Part shown: in pieces, positions 56,706-64,000 of the stretch | Numbering within the stretch: the stretch's first letter is position 1 | Layout: each line of letters begins with the position of its first letter | From: Shimia sp049116215 | GTDB lineage: Bacteria; Pseudomonadota; Alphaproteobacteria; Rhodobacterales; Rhodobacteraceae | Reading direction: 5' to 3' | DNA: 64,000 nucleotides | NCBI RefSeq assembly: GCF_049116215.1 | Contig: NZ_JAGDZB010000001.1 | Coordinates: 1 to 64,000, forward strand | Program-made: the position numbers and the translations under genes | Notes under the pieces: model-generated | Database searches by the model: none | Seen by the model: only the letters and a program-made list of their open reading frames with translations | Told to the model about the DNA's origin: nothing

Positions 56706-58076
56706 TCAGTAGCTGAATTCGCTGTAGATCTGGCTCAGATCGCCGTTCCAGTCGCCGTGGTAGCGCGCCAGCAATTCATCCGCTGGCACTTGGCCGCTCT
56801 CCACGCTCTCTTTCAGTGCATTCAGGAAATGGGTCTCATTGGGCACCAATCCACCAGCACCAGCCATGCCACGCGCCACCAATCCTGCTTCGGAGATCGC
56901 CAGCACTTCGCGTGCCAGATCATGCATATTGATGGTGCCTACCTGCGCCTGAAGCCCGTTTTCACTGGCCGCCACACGCAGAGCTTCCCGCGTTTCCGCA
57001 TCCCAACCTTTTACCAGATCCCAGGCCGCATCCAGCGAGGATTGATCATACATCAGCCCCACCCAGAACGCCGGCAACGCACAGAGACGCCGCCACGGAC
57101 CACCATCCGCGCCGCGCATCTCCATAAACTTCTTGATCCGTGCCTCAGGGAAGGCGGTGGTCAAATGATCCGCCCAGTCGCTCAGCGTCGGCTTTTCACC
57201 GGGCAGCGCAGGCAACTCACCTTTGAGGAAGTCGCGGAACGACATGCCCAGCGCATTGACGTATTTCCCGTCGCGATAGACAAAATACATCGGCACATCG
57301 AGCGCATATTGCACCCAGGCCTCAAAGCCAAAGCCATCTTCAAACACAAACGGCAACATGCCCGTGCGCGCATCATCCAGATTGCGCCAAACCAAGCCAC
57401 GGGTGGATTTCACACCGTTAGGCTTGCCATCCAGAAACGGTGAATTGGCAAACAGCGCATTGGCCACCGGCTGCAACGCCAGCGCCACACGTAGCTTTTG
57501 CACCATGTCCGGCTCACTGGAAAAATCCAGGTTCACCTGCACCGTGCAGGTGCGGCGCATCATCGTTGTGCCCATGGTGCCCACCGTGCCCATATAGCTA
57601 TCCATCAGCTTGTAGCGGCCTTTGGGCATCAAAGGCATATCTTCGTGCTTCCAGATCGGCGCAGCCCCCAACCCGATGAAACCCACACCAATCTTGTCCG
57701 CGATGTCTTTCACATCGGTCAGGTGTTGGTTCACCTCGTCACAGGTCTGGTGGATGGTTTCCAACGGTGCACCGGACAGCTCCAGCTGCCCACCTGGCTC
57801 AAGGCTCACATTGGCGCCGTCTTTTTCCAGCCCAATCAGCTTGCCACCTTCTTCCACAGGCGCCCAGCCGTGGCCATCGCGCAGCCCTTCCAGCACCGCC
57901 AAAATGGAGCGTTCGCCCTCATACGGCAGCGGCTTCAGCGTGTCTTTGCAATAGCCGAACTTCTCGTGCTCGGTGCCAATACGCCAGTCTTCTTTGGGTT
58001 TACAGCCATCGCTGAGGTATTCAGCCAGCTGATCGTGATGTTCGATCGGCCCGCCGCCGGACTGTGGGATAGACAT
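56706..58076 (-). CDS. gshA: Glutamate-cysteine ligase (plant/alphaproteobacterial type)
   Basis: A 456-residue GCS2-type ligase that makes gamma-glutamylcysteine, the first step of glutathione synthesis. Visible marks are RIGTEHEKFGY near residue 32, VSLEPGGQLELSGAP near residue 91, the RRTCTVQVNLDFSSE region near residue 172 and the RGADGGPW segment near residue 320. The start MSIPQSGGGP at 58076 matches the family. The E. coli GshA type is different; this form is the one usual in alphaproteobacteria and plants. Confidence 0.93.
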   Translation of the reverse strand: MSIPQSGGGPIEHHDQLAEYLSDGCKPKEDWRIGTEHEKFGYCKDTLKPLPYEGERSILAVLEGLRDGHGWAPVEEGGKLIGLEKDGANVSLEPGGQLELSGAPLETIHQTCDEVNQHLTDVKDIADKIGVGFIGLGAAPIWKHEDMPLMPKGRYKLMDSYMGTVGTMGTTMMRRTCTVQVNLDFSSEPDMVQKLRVALALQPVANALFANSPFLDGKPNGVKSTRGLVWRNLDDARTGMLPFVFEDGFGFEAWVQYALDVPMYFVYRDGKYVNALGMSFRDFLKGELPALPGEKPTLSDWADHLTTAFPEARIKKFMEMRGADGGPWRRLCALPAFWVGLMYDQSSLDAAWDLVKGWDAETREALRVAASENGLQAQVGTINMHDLAREVLAISEAGLVARGMAGAGGLVPNETHFLNALKESVESGQVPADELLARYHGDWNGDLSQIYSEFSY

Positions 58077-58140
58077 AGGCTTGCTCCGCTCCTGCAAACT
58101 CGCTTGGGACTAGTAGTCGTGATCGTAATTTTGTGCAGTG

Positions 58141-58650
58141 TCAATGCAACCGAGGGTCTGATTTTGCCCAGATCACGACCGGTTGATCCGGCGTGGCCTT
58201 GAGCTTGGCCAGCATGTGTTCCGTGCGGATGCCATCCAGCGACGCAAAGGCATCAAACAACGCATCGGAGCCTTCCGCATTCACCGGTATATGCAACGGC
58301 GCCTGCCCCGGTTGGTACAGTGCCCAGACCGCAGGCTTGCTGCGCCCGTCCAGCACCAATCGGCTCAAGCTGCGAATGGCGACGCTGCCGCCGTTGAGCG
58401 GACCAAAATACGCCACTTCGCCCTCGTCCACCTGCACCACGCCCGGACCACCTTTGCCAATCCGAAACCGACCACGTTGCAGACCGCTCACGATCAGCAC
58501 CGCGCCAACCGCAACCAGGCCAATGCCGAGCCATTTCATCACACCAAAACCACTGGCCCACCACAGTCCTAGCAGCAACACTGCGCCGCCCACCAAGGCT
58601 TCCCGCCACTGCGCCACCGCCGCGCGGGCCTCAGGTCGAATGAATGTCAT
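58141..58650 (-). CDS. Hypothetical membrane protein with two N-terminal helices
   Basis: A 169-residue protein with two adjacent membrane helices at about residues 21-36 and 38-54, followed by a soluble domain containing EVAYFGPLNGGSVAIRSLSRL. I know it as a conserved Rhodobacterales-type protein of unknown function but cannot name a family. The start at 58650 leaves a short cytosolic N-terminus (MTFIRPEARAAV). It is 65 bases upstream of gshA on the same strand and may share its promoter. Confidence 0.65.
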   Translation of the reverse strand: MTFIRPEARAAVAQWREALVGGAVLLLGLWWASGFGVMKWLGIGLVAVGAVLIVSGLQRGRFRIGKGGPGVVQVDEGEVAYFGPLNGGSVAIRSLSRLVLDGRSKPAVWALYQPGQAPLHIPVNAEGSDALFDAFASLDGIRTEHMLAKLKATPDQPVVIWAKSDPRLH

Positions 58651-58779
58651 GCTTTTGCCCTTTCGTGTCTTGCCTGGACGCCAGTCCGGGCAGCGCCCGA
58701 CCGCCCCCATGGGCGGGCGCTTCGCTTCCGCCCGCGGTCAGCCGCTACCCTTGATTTATCGCTGTAAACGTCAATTTAC

Positions 58780-59631
58780 TCATGCTTCCACTTCCTCGTC
58801 CGCCATAAACATCATCAAAGAAAACGTCCCGTTGCGTTCAAACCCAATGGATTCATACGCCCGCACCGCCGCCTCATTGGCCGCAAACAGAATGGCCCGC
58901 GTCGCACCTTTTTCCCGTGCTTCCTGCAAATGTAATGCCACTGCGCGGCGTGCCAGCCCCTGCCCACGCAACTCCGGCGGCGTATAGACCCCGCCAATCT
59001 GCACCGTGTCCGGCAAGGTGGCGTTAAACCCGGTTTTGGCAACCGGCTCGCCATCCCTCAACAAAATGCGGTGCGTGTCTCGCTCAATACAGCGGGCAAT
59101 ATCCTGCGCGGCCGCCTCGGCACATTTATGTGTCGGCGTGCCCAGAACCTCGCCATGATAGGCCGTGCGCCACTCCACCGCCAACGCCCGGTGCTCTTCG
59201 CCAAGCGGAACCATGCTGAAGCCGTTACACTCCGGCATCGTGAGCTGCGCCAGCTCCAGCCGATAACCCGGCTCGTCTTCATTCAGTGACATCGGCCGGT
59301 CGCCCATGCCTGTCGCCTCAAAAAACGCCGCCACTTGCGCGCCGTCTCCCAAACACCCAATCAGCTCCCGATCCGCCCAAAAGGCATGCGTCGCCAGCCA
59401 ATCTTCTTTTGTGGCATCCGGCGCCTGCATCAAGATCATGCCGCCATTGGACAGCGCAAACAGCCCTTTGCGATCCCCGTGCAACGCCCAAATGCGCATC
59501 GCTCGGTCGGCAGAACCTTGCAGCCCGTATTCATTGAGATTACTCAAAAAGAACATCGAGCTCTGCACATGCTCTCGCAGAAACGGCTCAATCCACGCAA
59601 GGTCCGCTTCCTTGACCGCGCGCCAGCTCAC
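58780..59631 (-). CDS. GNAT-family N-acetyltransferase (two-domain)
   Basis: A 283-residue acetyltransferase with a degenerate N-terminal half and a clear C-terminal GNAT domain: GGVYTPPELRGQGLARRAV is the acetyl-CoA loop (about residue 217) and AVRAYESIGFERNG the closing motif. A GTG start at 59631 is chosen because it overlaps the rsmE stop as GTGA and has GGGGA upstream. It is translationally coupled to rsmE. Its substrate is unknown. Confidence 0.8.
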   Translation of the reverse strand: MSWRAVKEADLAWIEPFLREHVQSSMFFLSNLNEYGLQGSADRAMRIWALHGDRKGLFALSNGGMILMQAPDATKEDWLATHAFWADRELIGCLGDGAQVAAFFEATGMGDRPMSLNEDEPGYRLELAQLTMPECNGFSMVPLGEEHRALAVEWRTAYHGEVLGTPTHKCAEAAAQDIARCIERDTHRILLRDGEPVAKTGFNATLPDTVQIGGVYTPPELRGQGLARRAVALHLQEAREKGATRAILFAANEAAVRAYESIGFERNGTFSLMMFMADEEVEA

Positions 59632-60353
59632 TGCCAGTCCCCAAGGCTCTGTTGCCAAAGGGTCATCGCAGCCACAGCGGCCGTATCCGCCCGCAAAATC
59701 CGCGGCCCAAGGCTCACCACATGCGCAAACGGCAAGGCCTTCAACCGGTCGCGCTCCGCTTCAGAAAACCCACCTTCCGGCCCAATCAAAATCGCCCATG
59801 GTCCGCCGGTCGACGCCGCGAGCCGCTTGGCACTGCCCACCTCGGCCTCATCACAGAACATCAGATGACGCCCCTCAGGCCACTCCGCCAGCAACCGATC
59901 CAGCTTCACCAGATCGCTGACCTCCGGCACATAGGTCCCGCCACATTGCTCCGCCGCTTCCACCGCATGGGCCTGCAACCGGTCCTGCCGGATGCGCTCG
60001 CTGTTGGTGAAGTCCGTGTTCACCGGCACAATCCGTGCCGCGCCCATTTCGGCCGCCTTCTCAACAATAAAATCCGTGCGCGCCTTCTTGATCGGCGCAA
60101 AGCACAGCCACAGGTCCGGTGGCATCTTCAAGGGCTTGGTCTGCGCTTCACACTCCAACTCCCCGTTGCGTTTATTCGCCACAGTCACGACACAGCGCCA
60201 TTCGCCATCCCGCCCGTTAAACAGCAACACCGGATCACCCACCGCCATCCGCATCACGCCAAAAAGGTAATGCGCCTGCTCTTTGGTCAGAGGAATGGTT
60301 TGCCCTTCCCCTAAGCCCTGCTCTACATACAGTCTGACTTTTGCCTGTTTCAT
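59628..60353 (-). CDS. rsmE: 16S rRNA (uracil-1498-N3)-methyltransferase
   Basis: A 241-residue SPOUT-class methyltransferase. The N-terminal PUA-like part contains YLFGVMRMAVGD and NGRDGEW; the C-terminal knot carries LIGPEGGFSEAE near residue 190 and SLGPRILRADTAAV near residue 215, the SAM-binding loops. ATG at 60353 gives the usual length; ATG at 60365, which abuts the divergent ubiA start, is possible. The stop overlaps the following GNAT gene. Confidence 0.93.
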   Translation of the reverse strand: MKQAKVRLYVEQGLGEGQTIPLTKEQAHYLFGVMRMAVGDPVLLFNGRDGEWRCVVTVANKRNGELECEAQTKPLKMPPDLWLCFAPIKKARTDFIVEKAAEMGAARIVPVNTDFTNSERIRQDRLQAHAVEAAEQCGGTYVPEVSDLVKLDRLLAEWPEGRHLMFCDEAEVGSAKRLAASTGGPWAILIGPEGGFSEAERDRLKALPFAHVVSLGPRILRADTAAVAAMTLWQQSLGDWQ

Positions 60354-60365
60354 GGGAACCGACAT

Positions 60366-61331
60366 ATGGCCGACACGCCCGCAAAGGAAGACCCCAAGGG
60401 TCAAGTTTCTGACGCTGTGAAAGGCAATTGGGTCGACCACCTCGCACCGGCCTGGTCCCGTCCCTACCTGCGCTTGTCCCGTGCCGACCGTCCCATAGGC
60501 ACATGGCTCCTGCTGCTGCCCTGCTGGATGAGCCTCGCACTGGCAATCCTCAGCGACGGTCAGGCCACACTGCACGATCTCTGGATCGCTGGTGGCTGCG
60601 CCATTGGCGCCTTCCTGATGCGCGGCGCCGGCTGCACATGGAACGACATCACCGACCGCGACATTGACGCCAAGGTCGCCCGCACCCGCTCGCGTCCGAT
60701 CCCGTCAGGCCAAGTCACCACCAAACAGGCCGCTGTCTGGATGGGCATCCAGACCCTGATCTCCGCCGCCATCCTGCTGACGTTCAACGTCAATGCCATC
60801 CTACTCGGCATCGCCTCTCTGGTCCCCGTGGCGATCTACCCCTTCGCCAAACGCTTTACCTGGTGGCCGCAGGTCTTTCTGGGCCTTGCCTTCAACTGGG
60901 GCGCCCTGCTGGCCTGGACCGCCCACACTGGCAGCCTCGCGTGGCCAGCGGTCCTTCTCTACGTCGCCGGCATCTCCTGGACTTTGTTTTACGACACCAT
61001 CTATGCCCATCAAGACACCGAAGACGACGCCCTAATTGGCGTGAAATCCACCGCTCGGCTGTTTGGCAAAAACACCCCACAATGGCTGCAGGGCTTTCTG
61101 ACCCTCACCATCATGCTGTTTGGATTTGCCGTTTTGATGGTCACCATCGAGAGCAGCCCTGCCGCAATGGCCGTCGCCCTGCTGGGTCCGCTGGCCATGG
61201 GCTGGCACATGCAATGGCAGCTGCGCCAGCTGGACACCGACGACACCGCTGTGCTGCTGCGCCTGTTCCGCGCCAACCGCGACACCGGCCTTATCCCTCT
61301 GCTGTTTTTCGCCGTCGCATTTTTCCTGTGA
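60366..61331 (+). CDS. ubiA: 4-Hydroxybenzoate polyprenyltransferase
   Basis: A 321-residue membrane prenyltransferase of ubiquinone synthesis with about eight helices. The first aspartate-rich motif is in CTWNDITDRDIDAKVARTRSRP near residue 95-115 and the second in YDTIYAHQDTEDD near residue 215-227. It attaches the polyprenyl chain to 4-hydroxybenzoate. The first 30 residues are polar. Its start abuts or lies 12 bases from that of the divergent rsmE gene, so promoters for each lie in the other's coding region. Confidence 0.94.
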   Translation: MADTPAKEDPKGQVSDAVKGNWVDHLAPAWSRPYLRLSRADRPIGTWLLLLPCWMSLALAILSDGQATLHDLWIAGGCAIGAFLMRGAGCTWNDITDRDIDAKVARTRSRPIPSGQVTTKQAAVWMGIQTLISAAILLTFNVNAILLGIASLVPVAIYPFAKRFTWWPQVFLGLAFNWGALLAWTAHTGSLAWPAVLLYVAGISWTLFYDTIYAHQDTEDDALIGVKSTARLFGKNTPQWLQGFLTLTIMLFGFAVLMVTIESSPAAMAVALLGPLAMGWHMQWQLRQLDTDDTAVLLRLFRANRDTGLIPLLFFAVAFFL

Positions 61332-61392
61332 TTGCAAGCCGTGGCAGAACCCCGTATCAACCATGCACCACTGGACGGACCACACTTTCTGA

Positions 61393-63555
61393 ATGCGACT
61401 TTCTTCCCTCCTCATCCTGTTTGTTACCTTCGCCACTGCGGGGCTTCTCAGCCTTGTTGCCGCGAGCCTGTCTGCCGACCTGATCGAAGACACCTCTAAA
61501 ACCACGGTAGAGCATGAGCTGTCCAAGTCCGGCATGGACTGGGCCGAAGTGCACGCCGAAGGGTTGCAGATCTTCCTCGCTGGCGTGGCCCCTTCTGAGG
61601 CTGACCGCTTCAAAGCCATCTCTGCGGCAGGCCGCATTGTCGACGCCGCACGTGTGATCGACAACATGGAAGTGCCGGCCACAGCCGCCATCGCCCCACC
61701 TCGGTTCTCCGTGGAAATCTTGCGCAATGATGCAGGTATCTCCCTGATCGGCCTGATCCCGGAAAGCGCCGCCCGTGACCGTTTGCTGCGCGAACTGCAA
61801 GACATCTCCAACAGCGGCGAAGTTGCCGATCTCCTGGAAACTGCCGACTACGCCGCCCCGGCAGGGTGGTCCGCCGCCTCCCGCTTTGCAGTCTCCGCGC
61901 TCAAAGACCTGCCACGGTCCAAAATCTCGGTTCAGGCCGGGCGCGTCGACGTGACCGCCATGGCCGACAGCCCGGAGCAGCGCGCCGAGCTGGAGATTGA
62001 ACTGGCCCGCCGCGCCCCAAATGGCGTCGAAGTGAACCTCGACATCTCCGCCCCACGCCCGGTGATCACGCCCTTCACGCTGCGTCTGGTTAAAGACGGC
62101 GAGATCGCCCGCTTTGACGCCTGCTCAGCCGACACCGACAAAGCCCGCGCCAAAATCCTGACCGCAGCCCGCGCCGCAGGTCTGACGGACAATGTGGAAT
62201 GTGTGATTGGTCTTGGCGTTCCTTCCACAAAGTGGGGGGACGCGGTGTCTACCGCCATTCGCGGCCTCAACGAACTGGGCGGCGGCACGCTGACCTTTTC
62301 GGATGCCGACGTGACACTGACCGCACAAATGGGCACCGATCAGGCGCTGTTTGACCGTGTGGTTGGCGAACTCGAAGGCACCCTGCCAGAGGCCTTTGCC
62401 CTCTTGGCAACGCTTCCGCCAACACCCGAAGATGACGACAACGGCGCCGAAGCGCAGGAGTTCACCGCCACACTCAGCCCCGAAGGTCTGGTGCAGCTGC
62501 GTGGCCGCCTGCCCAACGACATTGCGCGCGACACCACCGACAGCTACGCTCGCGCCCGCTTTGGCACGGAAACCGTGCATATGGCGACCCGCCTGGACGA
62601 GACCCTGCCCCCCACCTGGCCCTTCCGCGTGATGGCTGGTCTGGATGCGCTCACCATGCTCAACAACGGCTCTCTGATCGTGACCCCGGAGGCCGTTTCC
62701 ATCACCGGCAACACCGGCAACACCGAAACCAACGCCCGCATTGCACAGCTCCTTGCCGACAAGTTGAGCCAGACCGACCACTTCGCCATCAACGTCACCT
62801 ATGTCGAAGCACTCAATCCGCTGGCGGGTCTACCCACCGTCGAAGAATGTATGGCCAACATCACAGCGCTTCAGGACCAGACCAAAATTGCCTTTGAACC
62901 CGGCAGCGGCACGCTGGACGCCAGCGCCGCTGCGATCATCGACAAGCTGGCCGAAGAGCTCAACGCCTGTCCCGATCTGCAAATCGAAATCCAGGGTCAC
63001 ACCGACAGCCAAGGCCGCGAAAGCATGAACCAGGCCCTGTCGCAAACCCGCGCCCTCGCTGTATTGACCGCGCTGCAAGAGCGCCGCGTGCTGACCAAAG
63101 GCTTCCTCGCGCTTGGCTATGGCGAAAGCCAGCCTATTGCCGACAACGACACCGCCGAAGGCCGCGAAGCCAACCGCCGCATCGAATTTGTCCGCATCGT
63201 GCCAGAAGAAGAACAAGCCGACTCTGCTGCAGAAGAAGGCGCCGAAGCCGCAGATGCTGAGGCCACCGAAGCCGACGCGGCGCCAAGCGAAGGCGAAGCC
63301 GAGACGACCGAGGCAGACACCCCCGAAGCCACGTCAGAGGACACCGGCGCGGCAACATCAGAAGCCGCAACCGAGACCGCCGACGAGGCAACCGCTTCTG
63401 AGGACACGGCCACCGAAGATACAGCCCCCGACGCCCCTGCCACCGAGGCAGACGCCACAGCGGACACAGGCGCAGATGCCGCCACAGACGACACATCGAC
63501 AGACAACGCCGCACCAGAAGACGGCGCAGAGGACGAGACAAATGACCAGAATTGA
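61393..63555 (+). CDS. OmpA-family envelope protein with acidic low-complexity tail
   Basis: A 720-residue protein. A signal/anchor helix is at residues 5-25; the middle contains repeated BON-like alpha/beta units; residues about 495-610 form an OmpA C-terminal peptidoglycan-binding domain with IQGHTDSQG and LSQTRALAV. From about residue 612 to the end the chain is almost only Ala, Glu, Asp and Thr, about 105 residues without structure. Periplasmic attachment to peptidoglycan is expected. It overlaps the next gene by 14 bases and lies 61 bases after ubiA. Confidence 0.85.
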   Translation: MRLSSLLILFVTFATAGLLSLVAASLSADLIEDTSKTTVEHELSKSGMDWAEVHAEGLQIFLAGVAPSEADRFKAISAAGRIVDAARVIDNMEVPATAAIAPPRFSVEILRNDAGISLIGLIPESAARDRLLRELQDISNSGEVADLLETADYAAPAGWSAASRFAVSALKDLPRSKISVQAGRVDVTAMADSPEQRAELEIELARRAPNGVEVNLDISAPRPVITPFTLRLVKDGEIARFDACSADTDKARAKILTAARAAGLTDNVECVIGLGVPSTKWGDAVSTAIRGLNELGGGTLTFSDADVTLTAQMGTDQALFDRVVGELEGTLPEAFALLATLPPTPEDDDNGAEAQEFTATLSPEGLVQLRGRLPNDIARDTTDSYARARFGTETVHMATRLDETLPPTWPFRVMAGLDALTMLNNGSLIVTPEAVSITGNTGNTETNARIAQLLADKLSQTDHFAINVTYVEALNPLAGLPTVEECMANITALQDQTKIAFEPGSGTLDASAAAIIDKLAEELNACPDLQIEIQGHTDSQGRESMNQALSQTRALAVLTALQERRVLTKGFLALGYGESQPIADNDTAEGREANRRIEFVRIVPEEEQADSAAEEGAEAADAEATEADAAPSEGEAETTEADTPEATSEDTGAATSEAATETADEATASEDTATEDTAPDAPATEADATADTGADAATDDTSTDNAAPEDGAEDETNDQN

Positions 63556-63868
63556 GTTCATCCTGACCACCGCCGTCATTCTGTTTGTGGCCTTCTGTAT
63601 GGGCTGGTTTGCCAATTGGCTGGTGCACCGCTTCACCCGCGTTGCGCAATCTGACGTCGACCAGCTGGAGCGCATGTCTCAGGAGCTGCACGAAGCCGAA
63701 GAGACCCGCGATCAGGCGATCACCTACCTGCAACAGCGTGAGGCCGAGCTGACCAATCAGCTCACCCAGACCGAAGCCGAGCTGCGCGCTGCCATGGACG
63801 GCCTGCGCGACGCCCGCCAAGAAGCCGAAGAGCTGCGCAACCACGTGGAGCATCTGGGCGGGGCGTAA
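63542..63868 (+). CDS. Membrane-anchored coiled-coil protein
   Basis: A 108-residue protein with one N-terminal membrane helix (about residues 7-29, VILFVAFCMGWFANW) and a highly charged coiled coil from about residue 36 to 104, rich in Glu, Gln, Leu and Arg. ATG at 63542 overlaps the end of the OmpA-family gene by 14 bases, implying co-translation and a related envelope role. I do not recognise a named family. The frame is open far upstream, but that part is only the shadow of the OmpA tail. Confidence 0.8.
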   Translation: MTRIEFILTTAVILFVAFCMGWFANWLVHRFTRVAQSDVDQLERMSQELHEAEETRDQAITYLQQREAELTNQLTQTEAELRAAMDGLRDARQEAEELRNHVEHLGGA

Positions 63869-63966
63869 CGCCTGCGCCGCCAACTGATTTCACTTTTAGA
63901 TTGCGCGATAAACCCACGCAGCCCACAGTCCGACGCAAGGTTTTCTAGACTTTAAGTTGGACACAG

Positions 63967-64000
63967 ATGCGCTATTCCCCGTTTGACTGGAGCGGCACGC
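63967..64000 (+). CDS. 5' end of an unidentified gene (partial)
   Basis: An ATG at 63967 opens a frame reading MRYSPFDWSGT up to the window edge. Only eleven codons are visible, and no clear ribosome binding site precedes the ATG, so it is a tentative call. The gap of 98 bases after the coiled-coil gene shows no terminator. Confidence 0.35.
   Translation, partial: MRYSPFDWSGT

Noticed and set aside
63117..63883. Minus-strand frames of Ser/Val/Ala- or Leu/Arg-rich protein opposite the OmpA tail
   Set aside because: They are produced by the low-complexity GCC/GAA-rich tail of the plus-strand gene.

Overview
The window looks like a chromosomal segment of a marine alphaproteobacterium of the Roseobacter group (Rhodobacterales). 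This rests on gene content and protein style: a Gln/Lys-rich S12, a 1415-residue RpoC, a plant-type glutamate-cysteine ligase, mannonate/glucuronate catabolism, a methionine gamma-lyase cluster and ComDE-type decarboxylase genes. Assignments were made by eye from translated sequence; no database search was run.

Region 1 (1-28983) is the ribosomal/transcription supercluster, all core genes on the minus strand, so it reads from right to left: secE-nusG, rplK-rplA, rplJ-rplL, rpoB-rpoC, rpsL-rpsG-fusA-tuf. The classical order is kept, but the cluster is broken at four joints by accessory genes: GNAT/AhpD-like/TetR genes, a chemoreceptor with a desaturase and an aldose epimerase, a flavin monooxygenase with an L,D-transpeptidase-like protein and a small hypothetical, and a DMT exporter with a glycosyltransferase. 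nusG, rplA, rplL and rpoC, the last genes of the blocks before each joint, are followed by clear intrinsic terminators, so the blocks are probably separate transcription units.

Region 2 (29247-36934) is metabolic: a fused alpha/beta 2-oxoacid dehydrogenase E1, an orphan peptide-type solute-binding protein, comD-comE (sulfopyruvate or phosphonopyruvate decarboxylase type), and a translationally coupled galM-gabD pair.

Region 3 (37130-44677) is an ABC-dependent capsule operon of nine genes on the minus strand: outer-membrane export lipoprotein, IspD/TarI-like cytidylyltransferase, SDR (frameshifted), TagF-like polymerase, CtrB/BexC-like co-polymerase, permease, ATPase, and a secreted endonuclease/phosphatase-family protein coupled to the ATPase. 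The cytidylyltransferase, reductase and TagF-like set implies a teichoic-acid-like, polyol-phosphate capsule, comparable in logic to the Haemophilus type b system.

Region 4 (45482-52989) holds glucuronate catabolism (uxaC and uxuA, divergent) and an mdeR-mdeA-mdeB-like cluster for methionine breakdown to methanethiol and 2-oxobutanoate.

Region 5 (53141-56680) is the most unusual part: six tandem, same-strand paralogues of about 146-151 residues, each starting Met-Pro and ending in a conserved C..E.HLL region, with a two-helix membrane protein gene between the fifth and sixth. They look like SpoIIAA/STAS-type folds and their function is unknown to me.

Region 6 (56706-64000) returns to housekeeping genes: gshA, a membrane protein, a GNAT coupled to rsmE, ubiA divergent from rsmE, an OmpA-family protein with a long acidic low-complexity tail, a coiled-coil membrane protein overlapping it, and the start of a further gene. 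I saw no tRNA, rRNA, CRISPR, insertion sequence or prophage.
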